DNA from: Hydrogenovibrio thermophilus
GTDB lineage: Bacteria; Pseudomonadota; Gammaproteobacteria; Thiomicrospirales; Thiomicrospiraceae
Length of the DNA stretch: 64,000 nucleotides
Direction: 5' to 3'
Assembly (NCBI RefSeq): GCF_004028275.1
Contig: NZ_CP035033.1
Span: 2,352,501-2,416,500 of the forward strand
Shown: positions 9,055 through 18,651 of the stretch, piece after piece
How the letters are laid out: each line of letters opens with the position of its first letter
Position numbering within the stretch: position 1 is the first letter of the stretch
Position numbers and translations under genes: made by a program
Notes under the pieces: model-generated
What the model was told of the DNA's origin: nothing
What the model saw: the letters and a program-made list of their open reading frames with translations, nothing else
Databases searched by the model: none

Positions 9055-9849
9055 ATGCCGCACACCCTTTCCGTCAACGCCGAACCTTGCCCAGACAAAG
9101 CGCAAGCCTTGGCACAACGTTTAAATTTACCGTTAAACGAGGAATCAAACGCCCAAAACGATTTTGCTCTCGGCTGGTGGCCGGATCCCAAAGCCTTGTC
9201 CGAAACGCAAACGTTCAAACTGGCCTTGTTCCCGCCGACCAGCGGTCCGGTTTACGTCGATTTCGTCGGCGGCAAAAAGAACCATCGCCGCCAATTCGGC
9301 GGTGGCAAAGGCCAACCTCTGGCGAAAGCCGTGGCCATTCAGGATCGCCCACGCATACTGGACGCTACCGCCGGCATGGGCGGCGACGCCTTTGTCTTCG
9401 CCAGCCTGGGGTGCGACGTCACCTTGGTGGAACGCTCGCCTATCGTCGCCGCGTTACTGGCCGATGCGTTGGAACGCGGCCAGCAACCCGACGTACCGGA
9501 GGACATCCGTCAAATTGTGGAGCGCATGTCACTGGTGTGCGCCGATGCGGCCGACTATTTACGCGCGGAACGGCCGAACGTCGATGTCATTTACCTTGAC
9601 CCGATGTACCCGGAAAAGAAAAAGGCCGCCGCGAAAAAGGACATGCAGGCCTTGCAAGCCCTCGTTGGCCCCGACTTGGACAGTGAAGCGTTACTGGCGG
9701 CGGCTTTGCATACCGCCGAAAAGCGCGTGGTCGTCAAACGCCCCAAAGGCGCGCCAGCGTTAAAAGGTCCCGAGCCGAATGCCACGGTGCAAAGCCCGAA
9801 TACGCGATACGACATCTACAGTATCAAAGCTCTAAACCGGCCTTCTTAA
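9055..9849 (+). CDS. rsmJ: 16S rRNA (guanine1516-N2)-methyltransferase
   Basis: 264 residues from the ATG at 9055 (MPHTLSVNAEP). A TTG at 9007 extends the frame but would translate the trpB hairpin, so I reject it. The SAM-binding Rossmann domain shows RILDATAGMGGDAFVFA, and the methyltransferase motif is VIYLDPMYPEKKK; both are diagnostic for RsmJ (YhiQ), which methylates G1516 of 16S rRNA. The upstream segment VDFVGGKKNHRRQFGGGKGQ is also typical. The ribosome site is weak. No functional link to trpB is apparent. Confidence 0.92.
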   Translation: MPHTLSVNAEPCPDKAQALAQRLNLPLNEESNAQNDFALGWWPDPKALSETQTFKLALFPPTSGPVYVDFVGGKKNHRRQFGGGKGQPLAKAVAIQDRPRILDATAGMGGDAFVFASLGCDVTLVERSPIVAALLADALERGQQPDVPEDIRQIVERMSLVCADAADYLRAERPNVDVIYLDPMYPEKKKAAAKKDMQALQALVGPDLDSEALLAAALHTAEKRVVVKRPKGAPALKGPEPNATVQSPNTRYDIYSIKALNRPS

Positions 9850-9956
9850 GATTCAAAAGAATAAACTTTAAGAACCACTAGGAAACACTTTTGTTGTGTG
9901 GTTATTTTGGTAAAATGCTTTTACCCCCCCTTACTTAGGCGAGAAAGGATGCCCCT

Positions 9957-11753
9957 TTGTTTGACTCGATTGTACGACATAAGCGTCTACTGCTCCTGAC
10001 ACTGGGCCTATTGGTTCTGATTCAAATAACCAGTTACTATTGGATCAGCCGAATTAACGAGCAGATTGAAACCCTTCGCCACCAAAACATCGTCCAAACG
10101 CTTTCTCAGGACCTCTATCACCAAATTAGTGAAAAACAAGCGGCTTCCACGGCCATCGCGTTGACTCTGGCGAATGATGTCAGTCACCTGCTGGCCGAGC
10201 ACAACGACGTTCAATACCAGGCCTTCAACGATTTGATTGCGCAAATCACCCAAAAATCCAATTATAAAAATCTTTGGGTACAGGTCATGGATTCGGATGG
10301 CGACATCGTTTACCGAAACTGGACGAAAGAAAGTACCAACGATGCGCCTGTTTCTGAGCTGAAGTTGCTACAGGCTCCGCGAAAAGACATCATCACCGAT
10401 TCTTTCGATTTAACGATTCGCATCACCACACCGATTTTCCACCAGAAGCTACGCGTAGGTTTTCTGTGCTTAATTTCGCACTTCAATTCGATTCAACGCT
10501 ATTTTGAAGGCAAGCACATCCAAACCCTGGCCGTCGTGCCGCCCGAACTTGCGCAAACCATGCAACACCCGTTCAGCGAACACCGTAAAGGCGGTTTCTA
10601 TATCGCCAACCTGGACCCTAACCCGACGCTGATGAAGCAAATCACCGGCGCAGACCTACATCGTTGGACAAGCCAAAACGCCCGCCCCACGGTCTGGCAG
10701 GATAAACTGGTGGTTGCGATCCCGCTACGAAACCTGAATAAAGCACCACAGGGTACGCTACTGGCATTCTACCCCTTGGAAGCCACTCACCGCCTGGATG
10801 CCGGCGCGGAACTCTTAACCACCAAAAACATCACCTTAATCGCCAACATCACCCTGACATTATTATTGCTATCAGGCCTGGTCACTTTTCTCATTAAAAA
10901 ACAACGCGATTATTTCCAGCGCATCATTAATGCCGAAGAAGAAATCGTACTGGTATCGAATGGCGAACGTTTGATTGATGCCAACCAACAGCTCTACAAT
11001 CACTTTGATAATTTCCGTACCGACAAACGCGATTGCATTTGCGATTACTTTGTCGAAGAAGACGGATTCCTGCAAAAATACATGGGCGACCAACTCTGGC
11101 TGGACTATTTACTTGAACACCGGAACGATATTCACAGAGCCAAATGTGTCCTGCACGGAGAAACCTACATTTTCAAATTAAAGGCCCATACACTCCTACC
11201 TGGTAGCAATCTGGCTGTCGTGGTGCTGGTTGACATCACCGAGCTTGAAGCGCTCAGCGAACAACTGTTGGAACAATCCCGCATCGACGAGTTGACCCAG
11301 ATCGGCAATCGGCGCTTTTTCAACGATTACATGGAACAACAAATCTCTCTGGCGAAACGTCATCGCCACCCCTTATCATTGATTTTTTTCGACATTGACC
11401 ATTTCAAAAAGGTCAACGACGTTTACGGACACCAAACGGGCGATGTCGCGCTTCGTACCGTGGTCGACACCTTGTCGACACAGTTGCGCGAATCCGACGT
11501 GTTTTTCCGAGTCGGCGGCGAAGAGTTCATGATCGTGCTGGCACATCATCCACTCAATCAGGCTAAGGAAATCGCGGAACGGTTGCGCAAGCGAGTCGAA
11601 CGCATTCAGGAAGCATCTCTACCGCACCTCACCATCAGTTTGGGGGTGGCCGAACTGGATACCCATGAAACCCTGGAGCAATTACTGCACCGTATCGATC
11701 TGGCTTTATATGAGGCGAAATCAAATGGGCGAAATTGCGTATGCACGGCATAG
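9957..11753 (+). CDS. Membrane diguanylate cyclase (GGDEF) with periplasmic sensor domain
   Basis: 598 residues from a TTG start with AAAGGA upstream. One membrane segment at about 10-30, a periplasmic sensor of about 260 residues, a second membrane segment at about 288-310, a PAS-like region at 320-430 and a GGDEF domain from about 440. The active-site motif is RVGGEEFM (near 520), intact, with an RxxD inhibitory site five residues before it (RESD). It should make c-di-GMP in response to an extracytoplasmic cue. No EAL domain. A 9-base copy of the window repeat at 10873-10881 encodes part of the second membrane segment (SGLV). The next gene is another c-di-GMP enzyme 103 bases downstream. 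Confidence 0.92.
   Translation: MFDSIVRHKRLLLLTLGLLVLIQITSYYWISRINEQIETLRHQNIVQTLSQDLYHQISEKQAASTAIALTLANDVSHLLAEHNDVQYQAFNDLIAQITQKSNYKNLWVQVMDSDGDIVYRNWTKESTNDAPVSELKLLQAPRKDIITDSFDLTIRITTPIFHQKLRVGFLCLISHFNSIQRYFEGKHIQTLAVVPPELAQTMQHPFSEHRKGGFYIANLDPNPTLMKQITGADLHRWTSQNARPTVWQDKLVVAIPLRNLNKAPQGTLLAFYPLEATHRLDAGAELLTTKNITLIANITLTLLLLSGLVTFLIKKQRDYFQRIINAEEEIVLVSNGERLIDANQQLYNHFDNFRTDKRDCICDYFVEEDGFLQKYMGDQLWLDYLLEHRNDIHRAKCVLHGETYIFKLKAHTLLPGSNLAVVVLVDITELEALSEQLLEQSRIDELTQIGNRRFFNDYMEQQISLAKRHRHPLSLIFFDIDHFKKVNDVYGHQTGDVALRTVVDTLSTQLRESDVFFRVGGEEFMIVLAHHPLNQAKEIAERLRKRVERIQEASLPHLTISLGVAELDTHETLEQLLHRIDLALYEAKSNGRNCVCTA
10873..10881. repeat. Nine-base copy (CAGGCCTGG) of the repeat, inside GGDEF gene
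   Basis: TCAGGCCTGG differs by one base from the core, and is followed by tcacTTTTctc, keeping the T-tract. Confidence 0.7.
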
Positions 11754-11856
11754 GGTCCACAAATTTTACACAATTAAAGACTGACCAAAGAGTTTAGCCG
11801 TGATAAAATTTTTTGCAAATCAATAACTAACACTGTCAAATACGAAAACCAACGTC

Positions 11857-14800
11857 ATGCCGATACCCCTGCCCATCGCGCGCGCTATCGCTCGTTTATC
11901 GCACCGAATCCAAAGCCGAACCCGCATGGCCAGTCAGACGTTGATGTTTACCGCATTAAGCCTGATTTACCTCACCAGTCATGCACAGCAAACCCTGACC
12001 CTCGGCGTTTACGCCTACCTCACGCCGGAAAAGGTTTACCAGCAATACCAACCGCTGGCCGATTACCTCAGCCAACAACTCGGTCATACCAATATTCAAC
12101 TGGCGGTACTCAACCACCGGGATCTGCGTCAGGCGTTGCGACAGGAAAAACTCGATCTGCTGCTTGTTAATCCGAGCCTGTATGAAATCGTCCGCAATGA
12201 AAACCGTTTGAGTGGCGCCATTGCCACACTGCAAACCAACTACAGCGGGCAACCGACAGCACAATTAGGCGGAGTGATCTTTACTCTGGCCACCCGACAA
12301 GACATTCAGTCCATTACCGATTTGTCGAAAAAAACCATTGCCACACCTTCCTTCAATAATGCAGGTGCCTACCGCATTCCGATTTATGAAACGCAACAAT
12401 TGGGAATCCCCTCCCAACAAATGAAGTTCCTGCGCGTCGGTCAGAACGACAAGGTGGTGGAAGCCGTCCTGAACGGCCAGGCCGACGCCGGTTTTGTCCG
12501 AACCGGGATACTGGAAAACATGATTGATCAGGGCCTGTTATCTCCGGACCAGATTACCGTGTTAAACGCCCGGCAGTTTGATCATTTTCCTTTCATGGTG
12601 TCCACGCCGCTTTATCCCGAATGGCCATTCGTGGCACTGACCCATGTGGATGACGCCATGGTGCGCAAACTCTCCGTTGCCTTGTTTTCCCTCACCCCGG
12701 ACAGTCCAACGTCTCAAGCCGCACGCATTGCCGGGTTTGTTCCACCACTGGACTACTTGCCGGTTGAAAATCTGCTGCGCGAACTGCACCTCGAACCGTA
12801 TGACAAACCACCCGAACTGACCTGGAACATGGTTTGGAAAAACTACGCCTTCGAAATTCTGGCGGCATTCATTTTATTCCTGGCTTTGATTGCCGCGTTT
12901 TTACGCATCAGCCTGCTCAGCCAGCGTATCGCCACGGCAGCCAATCGTATCCAGGCGCAATCCACTAAACTCAGTAATGTATTGCACGCCACCCACTCGG
13001 TGACCTGGGAATGGGACGTCCCTTCCGATAAAGTTCACTTCAACACCGATATGTGGTCGAAAATCATGGGCTACGACGTCCAGGCCTATGAAGAATTCAC
13101 CTTCGAAAACCGCCAAGAGCTCACCCACCCGGACGACCAAAAAGCCTTGCAAAGCGCTTTGCGTAATCACTTCAGCGGGGAAACCGATTTCTATCAGGTG
13201 GAGACCCGGATGCGTCACCAAAACGGCAGTTGGGTTTGGATTCTGTCACAAGGGAAAGTCATTGAATGGAGCGCCGACCAAAGACCTTTGAAGGTGTCGG
13301 GCACTCACACCGACATTACCCAAATCAAACAACAGGAAGCCCTGTTGGACTTCAAGTCCCAACGCGACCAGATATTGCTGAAATTGCCGGCTAATGTGGA
13401 TAATTTGTCCAAAAAATCATTGATTCGTTATGCCCTGAACTTGACGGAAGAACTCACCGAAAGCCGACTCGGTTTTGTGCGCATTCTGGATGAATTCACA
13501 CCGGACCAGCCACTCTCCTTCTGGTCCTCAGCCACATATGAACGTTTTTCGTCCGAGCAACTGGCACAGATCAAGCTGACGGAACGCACCTTTTGCCAAG
13601 CCGTCTTGCAGAACCGGAAATCGATGATTTTGAACGACGTCACCACCCTTGAAGACGCCGACTTTTCGGATGGTTTTACACCGAAAAAGCTATTGATCAT
13701 CCCTGTGGTCGCCAACCAGCAGGTCGTCATGATTTTAGGGTTGGCCGACAAATCAACAGCTTATTCCGACATGGACCAAGAAGCCGCCGAACTGATCGCT
13801 TATGAGCTCTGGCGCATGATTCAACGCAAACGCGACCAACAACAGATTGAATCCCAGCAAGAGCAATACGAACGTCTTGTCGACGAAATCGGCCGGGATT
13901 ATTGCGTTTTCAGCTTGGAGCCGGACACCGGCCGCATCACTTACATCAGTGACAGCGCCAAAGACATTTTCGGCCAACCCAAAAACGCCCTGCTCAAAAC
14001 CAACATTCTGGCGGGCATCCACTGGCAGGACGACAGCCAACAGAACCTGAAAAAAGCCCTCGACAAGTTAGTGTCCCAGCACGAAAACGAAAACACGCTC
14101 GACTTGACCTTCAACACACCGCAAGGCGACGAACGCGCCATCAAGGTCATGCAGCATACGGTGCTGGATGACCAGAGTCGCTTGACATCCATTGACGGTT
14201 TGATTGAAAACATCACCGATAAAATTCAAACCGAGCACGACCTGATTCAGGCCGCCAACGTTTTCCGCCACTCTCAAGAGGCGATCCTCATCACCGACCG
14301 CCAAGGTCGTATCCTCAATATCAACGATGCCTTCACCCGCATCACCGGCTACAGTAAAGAGGAAGTATTAGGTGAAACCCCACGCGTTCTCAGCTCGGGA
14401 AAACACGATAAAACGTTTTACGCCGAACTTTGGCGCGAACTGTTCGACCAAGGCACCTGGTCCGGCGAAATCTGGAACCGTCGTAAAAACGGCGAAATCT
14501 ATCCGGAAAAAATGACCGTCAGCTCGATTCTGGATGAAAACGGCTCGCCGAAAGAGTTCATCGCGCTGTTTTCGGACATCACCACCCAGAAAAAACAACA
14601 GTCGCAACTTGAGTACATCGCCCATTTCGATGCCTTGACCGGCCTACCGAACCGCACACTGCTGGCCGACCGTCTGAACCAGGCCATCACCTACTCCAAA
14701 CGCCACCAATTGAATCTGGCGGTGCTGTTCATCGACCTGGACGGCTTTAAAGCCATCAACGACCTTTACGGCCATCAAGCCGGTGACGAACTGCTGATTA

Positions 14801-16281
14801 CCATCGCCAAACGCTTCAAAAAGGCTTTGCGTGAAGAAGACACCATCGCCCGTATCGGCGGCGACGAGTTCGTGGCGGTAATTCTCGACATCGAAGATAC
14901 CGGCGAAACCGACGCCTTATTGCAACGCTTGCTCGAAGATGCCAATAAATCGATGACCTTCGAAGACAACCTGCTCAAGGTCTCCGCCAGTATCGGCGCC
15001 AGCTTCTATAACCAGCAAAACGATTTGGACGCCGACCAAATCATCCGTCAAGCCGACCAAGCGATGTATCAAGCCAAAATGAAAGGCAAAAACCAGGTGT
15101 ATGTGTTCGACGAAAAAACCCTCGGCAGCATGGCACAAACCCAGGAACTGATGGCTTTGGAACAAGGCGTCAAAAACGACGAGCTCCGCCTCTATTTCCA
15201 GCCGAAGATTCACCTGCGGGAAGGCCATGTACTCGGTTTTGAATCCCTGATACGCTGGCAACATCCGGAAAAAGGCCTGTTGTCGCCAGCCGCTTTCTTG
15301 CCATTGCTACGCGACCACCCGCTCAGCATCGACGTCGGCTTCTGGGTCATCGAAGCCGCCATGAAACAGATGCAGCAATGGAAAACACTCGGACTGGACA
15401 TCAACCTCAGCATCAACCTTGAAGGCGAACTGTTGCAGGAACCGGATTTCATTCCACGCTTGGGTGACGTACTGAACCGTTACCCGGACATTCCGGCGCG
15501 TAACCTGACGCTGGAGATATTGGAAACCTCCGCTCTGGAAGACATTTTCAGCGTCTCGAAAACCATGACGGAATGCAGCACCAAATTGGGCGTCAACTTC
15601 TCCATCGACGACTTCGGAACCGGCTATGCGTCTCTGACCTACCTCAAGCACCTGCCGGTCACGGAATTGAAAGTCGACCAAAGTTTCGTCAAAGACCTGC
15701 ACACCGAACCGCAAAGCTTGTCCATTATGGAGAGTATCATCGGCATGGGCGATGCCTTTAATCTGGACGTCATCGCCGAAGGGGTGGAAACCGACGAACA
15801 GGCCACCCTACTGCTCAAACTAGGCTGCAACATGGCACAGGGCTATCACATCAGCCGCCCCATGCCTCCGGCGGAAATCCCGGACTGGATAGCACAATGG
15901 CAACCGGCACCACACTGGCACCAAGTCGAAAAACTCGACAAACGGGATTTATCCCTGATTGCCGCCGCCACCGAACATCGCTCCTGGATCAACACCTTGC
16001 ATAAATTCGTGCACGACCAAGTCGACGCCCCGCCACCACTGGAGTTATCACGTTGCGGTTTCGGTCAATGGCTCAATGCCAAAGGGCCGGAAATGATTCA
16101 GGATACAGAACGACTGGAAGCGATTCATTTAGTGCACAGCCAGGTCCATTACCTGGGCGAATTGATCATCGAGCTCAAACGTCATGGCAAGCAGGAAGAT
16201 GCCATCGCCGAATTGCACCACCTCAACAGCATGAAAAACGAACTTTTGGCACACATCGACGCACTAGCAGACCAATTGTAG
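11857..16281 (+). CDS. Large GGDEF/EAL protein with N-terminal periplasmic binding domain, PAS/GAF array and C-terminal CZB zinc domain
   Basis: 1474 residues. Order: signal or anchor segment near 25-43; PhnD-type periplasmic binding domain about 44-300 (LGVYAYLTPEKVYQQYQPLAD); membrane segment about 331-352; PAS about 375-490; GAF-like region about 505-655; two PAS domains to about 920; GGDEF about 925-1085 with intact ARIGGDEF; EAL about 1100-1345 with ESL in place of EAL but the glutamate, IDDFGTGYAS, LKVD and AEGVET retained; and a C-terminal CZB domain with HRSW, CGFGQW and HLVHSQVH, the His/Cys pattern that binds zinc. The protein can both make and break c-di-GMP in principle. It looks like a sensor combining an external small ligand with internal zinc or redox state. 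Confidence 0.9.
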   Translation: MPIPLPIARAIARLSHRIQSRTRMASQTLMFTALSLIYLTSHAQQTLTLGVYAYLTPEKVYQQYQPLADYLSQQLGHTNIQLAVLNHRDLRQALRQEKLDLLLVNPSLYEIVRNENRLSGAIATLQTNYSGQPTAQLGGVIFTLATRQDIQSITDLSKKTIATPSFNNAGAYRIPIYETQQLGIPSQQMKFLRVGQNDKVVEAVLNGQADAGFVRTGILENMIDQGLLSPDQITVLNARQFDHFPFMVSTPLYPEWPFVALTHVDDAMVRKLSVALFSLTPDSPTSQAARIAGFVPPLDYLPVENLLRELHLEPYDKPPELTWNMVWKNYAFEILAAFILFLALIAAFLRISLLSQRIATAANRIQAQSTKLSNVLHATHSVTWEWDVPSDKVHFNTDMWSKIMGYDVQAYEEFTFENRQELTHPDDQKALQSALRNHFSGETDFYQVETRMRHQNGSWVWILSQGKVIEWSADQRPLKVSGTHTDITQIKQQEALLDFKSQRDQILLKLPANVDNLSKKSLIRYALNLTEELTESRLGFVRILDEFTPDQPLSFWSSATYERFSSEQLAQIKLTERTFCQAVLQNRKSMILNDVTTLEDADFSDGFTPKKLLIIPVVANQQVVMILGLADKSTAYSDMDQEAAELIAYELWRMIQRKRDQQQIESQQEQYERLVDEIGRDYCVFSLEPDTGRITYISDSAKDIFGQPKNALLKTNILAGIHWQDDSQQNLKKALDKLVSQHENENTLDLTFNTPQGDERAIKVMQHTVLDDQSRLTSIDGLIENITDKIQTEHDLIQAANVFRHSQEAILITDRQGRILNINDAFTRITGYSKEEVLGETPRVLSSGKHDKTFYAELWRELFDQGTWSGEIWNRRKNGEIYPEKMTVSSILDENGSPKEFIALFSDITTQKKQQSQLEYIAHFDALTGLPNRTLLADRLNQAITYSKRHQLNLAVLFIDLDGFKAINDLYGHQAGDELLITIAKRFKKALREEDTIARIGGDEFVAVILDIEDTGETDALLQRLLEDANKSMTFEDNLLKVSASIGASFYNQQNDLDADQIIRQADQAMYQAKMKGKNQVYVFDEKTLGSMAQTQELMALEQGVKNDELRLYFQPKIHLREGHVLGFESLIRWQHPEKGLLSPAAFLPLLRDHPLSIDVGFWVIEAAMKQMQQWKTLGLDINLSINLEGELLQEPDFIPRLGDVLNRYPDIPARNLTLEILETSALEDIFSVSKTMTECSTKLGVNFSIDDFGTGYASLTYLKHLPVTELKVDQSFVKDLHTEPQSLSIMESIIGMGDAFNLDVIAEGVETDEQATLLLKLGCNMAQGYHISRPMPPAEIPDWIAQWQPAPHWHQVEKLDKRDLSLIAAATEHRSWINTLHKFVHDQVDAPPPLELSRCGFGQWLNAKGPEMIQDTERLEAIHLVHSQVHYLGELIIELKRHGKQEDAIAELHHLNSMKNELLAHIDALADQL

Positions 16282-16287
16282 AAACAT

Positions 16288-16297
16288 CCAGGCCTGG
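16288..16297. repeat. CCAGGCCTGG repeat copy, intergenic
   Basis: Perfect core, seven bases after the stop of the large GGDEF/EAL gene. The minus side continues atgTTTcta. Confidence 0.9.
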
Positions 16298-16331
16298 CTG
16301 AAATCACGTTTCCATACCGACCGGTTGATAT

Positions 16332-16829
16332 TTAATCCTCAGACGATGCCATCCGCTTGCGGTGCGCCGCCAGCAACCGATCAAGATGATTGGCAAACGC
16401 CTGACGATCTTTTTGATTCAAGGGCGGCGGACCGCCACCGACTTCCACTCCGCTGGAACGCATGGACTCCATAAAATCCCGCATCGCGAGCTTCTGCTGA
16501 ATGGTGCTGGTTTGATACAGCTCCCCTCGAGGATTCAAAGCATGAGCGCCTTTGGCGATCACTTCCGCCGCCAGCGGAATATCGGCCGTGACCACCAAAT
16601 CGCCGGGCGAAACCCGCCGGACGATTTCATTGTCCGCCACATCGAAGCCTTTCGCCACCTGCAAAAAATGCAACCAAGGTGAAGACGGCACGCGTATGAC
16701 ATGATTCGCCACCAACGTCGTCGGGCATTCGGTGCGCACTGCGGCTTTGAACAGGATCTCTTTAATCACGGCCGGGCAAGCGTCCGCATCGACCCAGATA
16801 TGCATTCCCTGCAATTGAGACGACACCAT
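16332..16829 (-). CDS. yaiI: YaiI/YqxD (DUF188) family protein
   Basis: 165 residues, or 157 if the second ATG ([11 protein letters not shown], 16805) is used; the family usually starts there. The N-terminal [12 protein letters not shown] and the segments [15 protein letters not shown] and ALNPRGELY are diagnostic of the UPF0178/YaiI family, a PIN-like nuclease fold whose substrate is not known. It starts one base after the upstream membrane-protein gene ends, so the two are co-transcribed. Converges with the large GGDEF/EAL gene. Confidence 0.88.
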   Translation of the reverse strand: MVSSQLQGMHIWVDADACPAVIKEILFKAAVRTECPTTLVANHVIRVPSSPWLHFLQVAKGFDVADNEIVRRVSPGDLVVTADIPLAAEVIAKGAHALNPRGELYQTSTIQQKLAMRDFMESMRSSGVEVGGGPPPLNQKDRQAFANHLDRLLAAHRKRMASSED

Positions 16830-16830
16830 C

Positions 16831-17268
16831 TTAACGCGCCATCAACAAACGGCGGCCTTTCTGCCAGTGCCACACAAACATCAGCCCCATAACACCTCCC
16901 AACACCAAATGGATGATGCTGGCGGCCATCGACCAATCTTCATCTCCGAAATAGAAAATCCCCAACGCACTTAGCGTCAACACCAAGAGGCTACCGACCA
17001 GCAAACCGCCACTGACCCGTTGCAACTTACGCGCCCAGCCCGAGCGCATGTGAATGCTCCATAACGCCCCGACCAGCATCAAAAACAACAGACTCATGCC
17101 GGTGTGCAACGTCGCGGAAGGCGTGCGCCAGCTATTCGGAAAATCACTGAACCAATCGATATCAAGACGGAACGTAAACAAACTCGGAATCAGTAACAAC
17201 CCGGTCACGAACACCACGACCACGGTCAACATCAGCGTGCCCAAAAAATACGGTGGATATCCTTTCAT
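16831..17268 (-). CDS. Four-helix integral membrane protein, possible haem-binding partner of flavin cluster
   Basis: 145 residues with four predicted membrane helices (about 8-28, 50-70, 84-105, 117-135). Histidines fall inside helices 2 and 4 ([32 protein letters not shown]), which suggests a small b-type cytochrome like those serving flavin reductases; this is inference. It is 46 bases downstream of apbE on the same strand and immediately upstream of yaiI. I do not recognise a named family with certainty (DUF4405-like is possible). Confidence 0.65.
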   Translation of the reverse strand: MKGYPPYFLGTLMLTVVVVFVTGLLLIPSLFTFRLDIDWFSDFPNSWRTPSATLHTGMSLLFLMLVGALWSIHMRSGWARKLQRVSGGLLVGSLLVLTLSALGIFYFGDEDWSMAASIIHLVLGGVMGLMFVWHWQKGRRLLMAR

Positions 17269-17314
17269 TCTTGCCTCTCTGAAATCACACTCTTAAAAAC
17301 GCATGTCGAGCATT

Positions 17315-18112
17315 TTAAAGGCTTAGATGACGGGCGCCTAATTTTTTTGCCAGCGCGGAACGGGCTTCGGGTTCAGCCAAAGCCAACACCTTGGTGACAC
17401 CGTCGGCCAACCAGGCAGAATCGGCTTGAACCGAAATCTCGACATCATCCGGAGAACCGCCATCGCTGTGAAAAATTTTCGACGGAAAATCCTCGCTGTG
17501 CGACGTATTCGAGCAAGCCAAGGCCGCGTTTTGCAACGTCAACGTCTGATAACCATCCGACGTCCGCAATGCCACCGGCAAAGTCACCGCCCCGAAACAG
17601 CGTAAATCCCCGCCCGCATTCACCCAGCCGTTTTCAACACCACACGCCTGCATGGCATTCACGGCGCGATCCACGGCAAACCCTTTGGCAATGCCGTCCA
17701 ACGTCACCAACACCGGACGCCGCAACCGAACCGCTTCGCCGTCGATGTCTAAGTCCTCGGCCCGGCCGACCGGCAACGCCGAAGCATAACCCTCGTGTTC
17801 CGGCAAAATACCGTCTCGAACCAGATACCCGCCCACCGTACAATTGAACAGGTGATCCGAATCCAGCATCAGCTGCTTGGCCCGTTGCAGCAACGCCACC
17901 GTTGGCGCCTGCACCCTCACCCATTGGCCGGGCTGAGCATTGATTCGGCTGAGGTCGCTGTTCACATCGTGGAAACTCATTAAAGACACCACTTCTTCCA
18001 AGGCTTGAAAGGCGCGCTGAAACACCCACGCCACGTCCGATACCACCGCCGAGTCAAACCCGACTTCGACAAAAGTGCCCATCATCGGACGCATGCGTTT
18101 GGACCACGTCAT
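17315..18112 (-). CDS. apbE: FAD:protein FMN transferase (ApbE family)
   Basis: 265 residues. ApbE attaches FMN covalently to Thr/Ser of partner proteins outside the cytoplasm. Seen: MRPMMGTFVEVGF at the start, LMSFHDVNSDLSRIN, and the core motif LDGIAKGFAVDRAV followed by GWVNAGGDLRCFG. No lipobox or clear signal peptide is present, so a cytoplasmic or twin-arginine-independent location is uncertain. The start overlaps the upstream FMN-binding gene by four bases (ATGA), a coupled arrangement, and that upstream protein is its obvious substrate. Confidence 0.9.
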   Translation of the reverse strand: MTWSKRMRPMMGTFVEVGFDSAVVSDVAWVFQRAFQALEEVVSLMSFHDVNSDLSRINAQPGQWVRVQAPTVALLQRAKQLMLDSDHLFNCTVGGYLVRDGILPEHEGYASALPVGRAEDLDIDGEAVRLRRPVLVTLDGIAKGFAVDRAVNAMQACGVENGWVNAGGDLRCFGAVTLPVALRTSDGYQTLTLQNAALACSNTSHSEDFPSKIFHSDGGSPDDVEISVQADSAWLADGVTKVLALAEPEARSALAKKLGARHLSL

Positions 18113-18642
18113 TTCAAATGCTGAGAGTGGATGACCAGTAGGCGTTTCACGCCATTGGTGACGTTACGGCAGGACAAGGTGGCACCGGCGATATTGGTGA
18201 TGTCTTTATTGAACTTCAGTCGGCTGGAGGCATCCGCTCCCACAAACTGTTCACGCCAGGACGCTTCCCGGACTTCGTCACCGTAAGTTTCCCGATAGTC
18301 CATGATTTCGATGCCGATCACATCGCCTTCCGGTGAAATGGCCGCTGCATAGGTAATGTATTCATGCTTGCCGATGACCTTATCAACCAGGAACCACCCC
18401 AGGAATTGGCCGTCCTTCTCGGCACGCCAGATTTGTTGTTCGTCCCAGCGTTGCCGGACATCGCTGACCTCTTCAATCCGATCTTTATCTTCATCGCTGA
18501 AGTGCAAGAAATGTTTCTGGAAAGCACTCGCCTCGGCAAACAAAGCCTGTTGTGCCTGCGGTATCGTTAAATATTCGGTCGCAAATGCCGGCTGCACAAT
18601 AGCGGCCACCGGCAAGATCAACCAAGGGTTGAATGACGACAT
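18109..18642 (-). CDS. Secreted FMN-binding domain protein (covalent flavoprotein)
   Basis: 177 residues: signal peptide about 1-21 ending QPAFA, then an FMN-bind domain like that of RnfG/NqrC. The attachment motif appears as IAGATLSCRNVTNGV, where Thr of GAT is the usual FMN ester site, and ApbE encoded next would load it. Upstream GIEIMDYRETYGDEV matches the family's conserved core. It probably carries electrons across or outside the inner membrane with the membrane protein at 16831-17268. Nine bases separate it from the upstream frameshifted gene. Confidence 0.88.
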   Translation of the reverse strand: MSSFNPWLILPVAAIVQPAFATEYLTIPQAQQALFAEASAFQKHFLHFSDEDKDRIEEVSDVRQRWDEQQIWRAEKDGQFLGWFLVDKVIGKHEYITYAAAISPEGDVIGIEIMDYRETYGDEVREASWREQFVGADASSRLKFNKDITNIAGATLSCRNVTNGVKRLLVIHSQHLK

Positions 18643-18651
18643 GAAGGCTCC

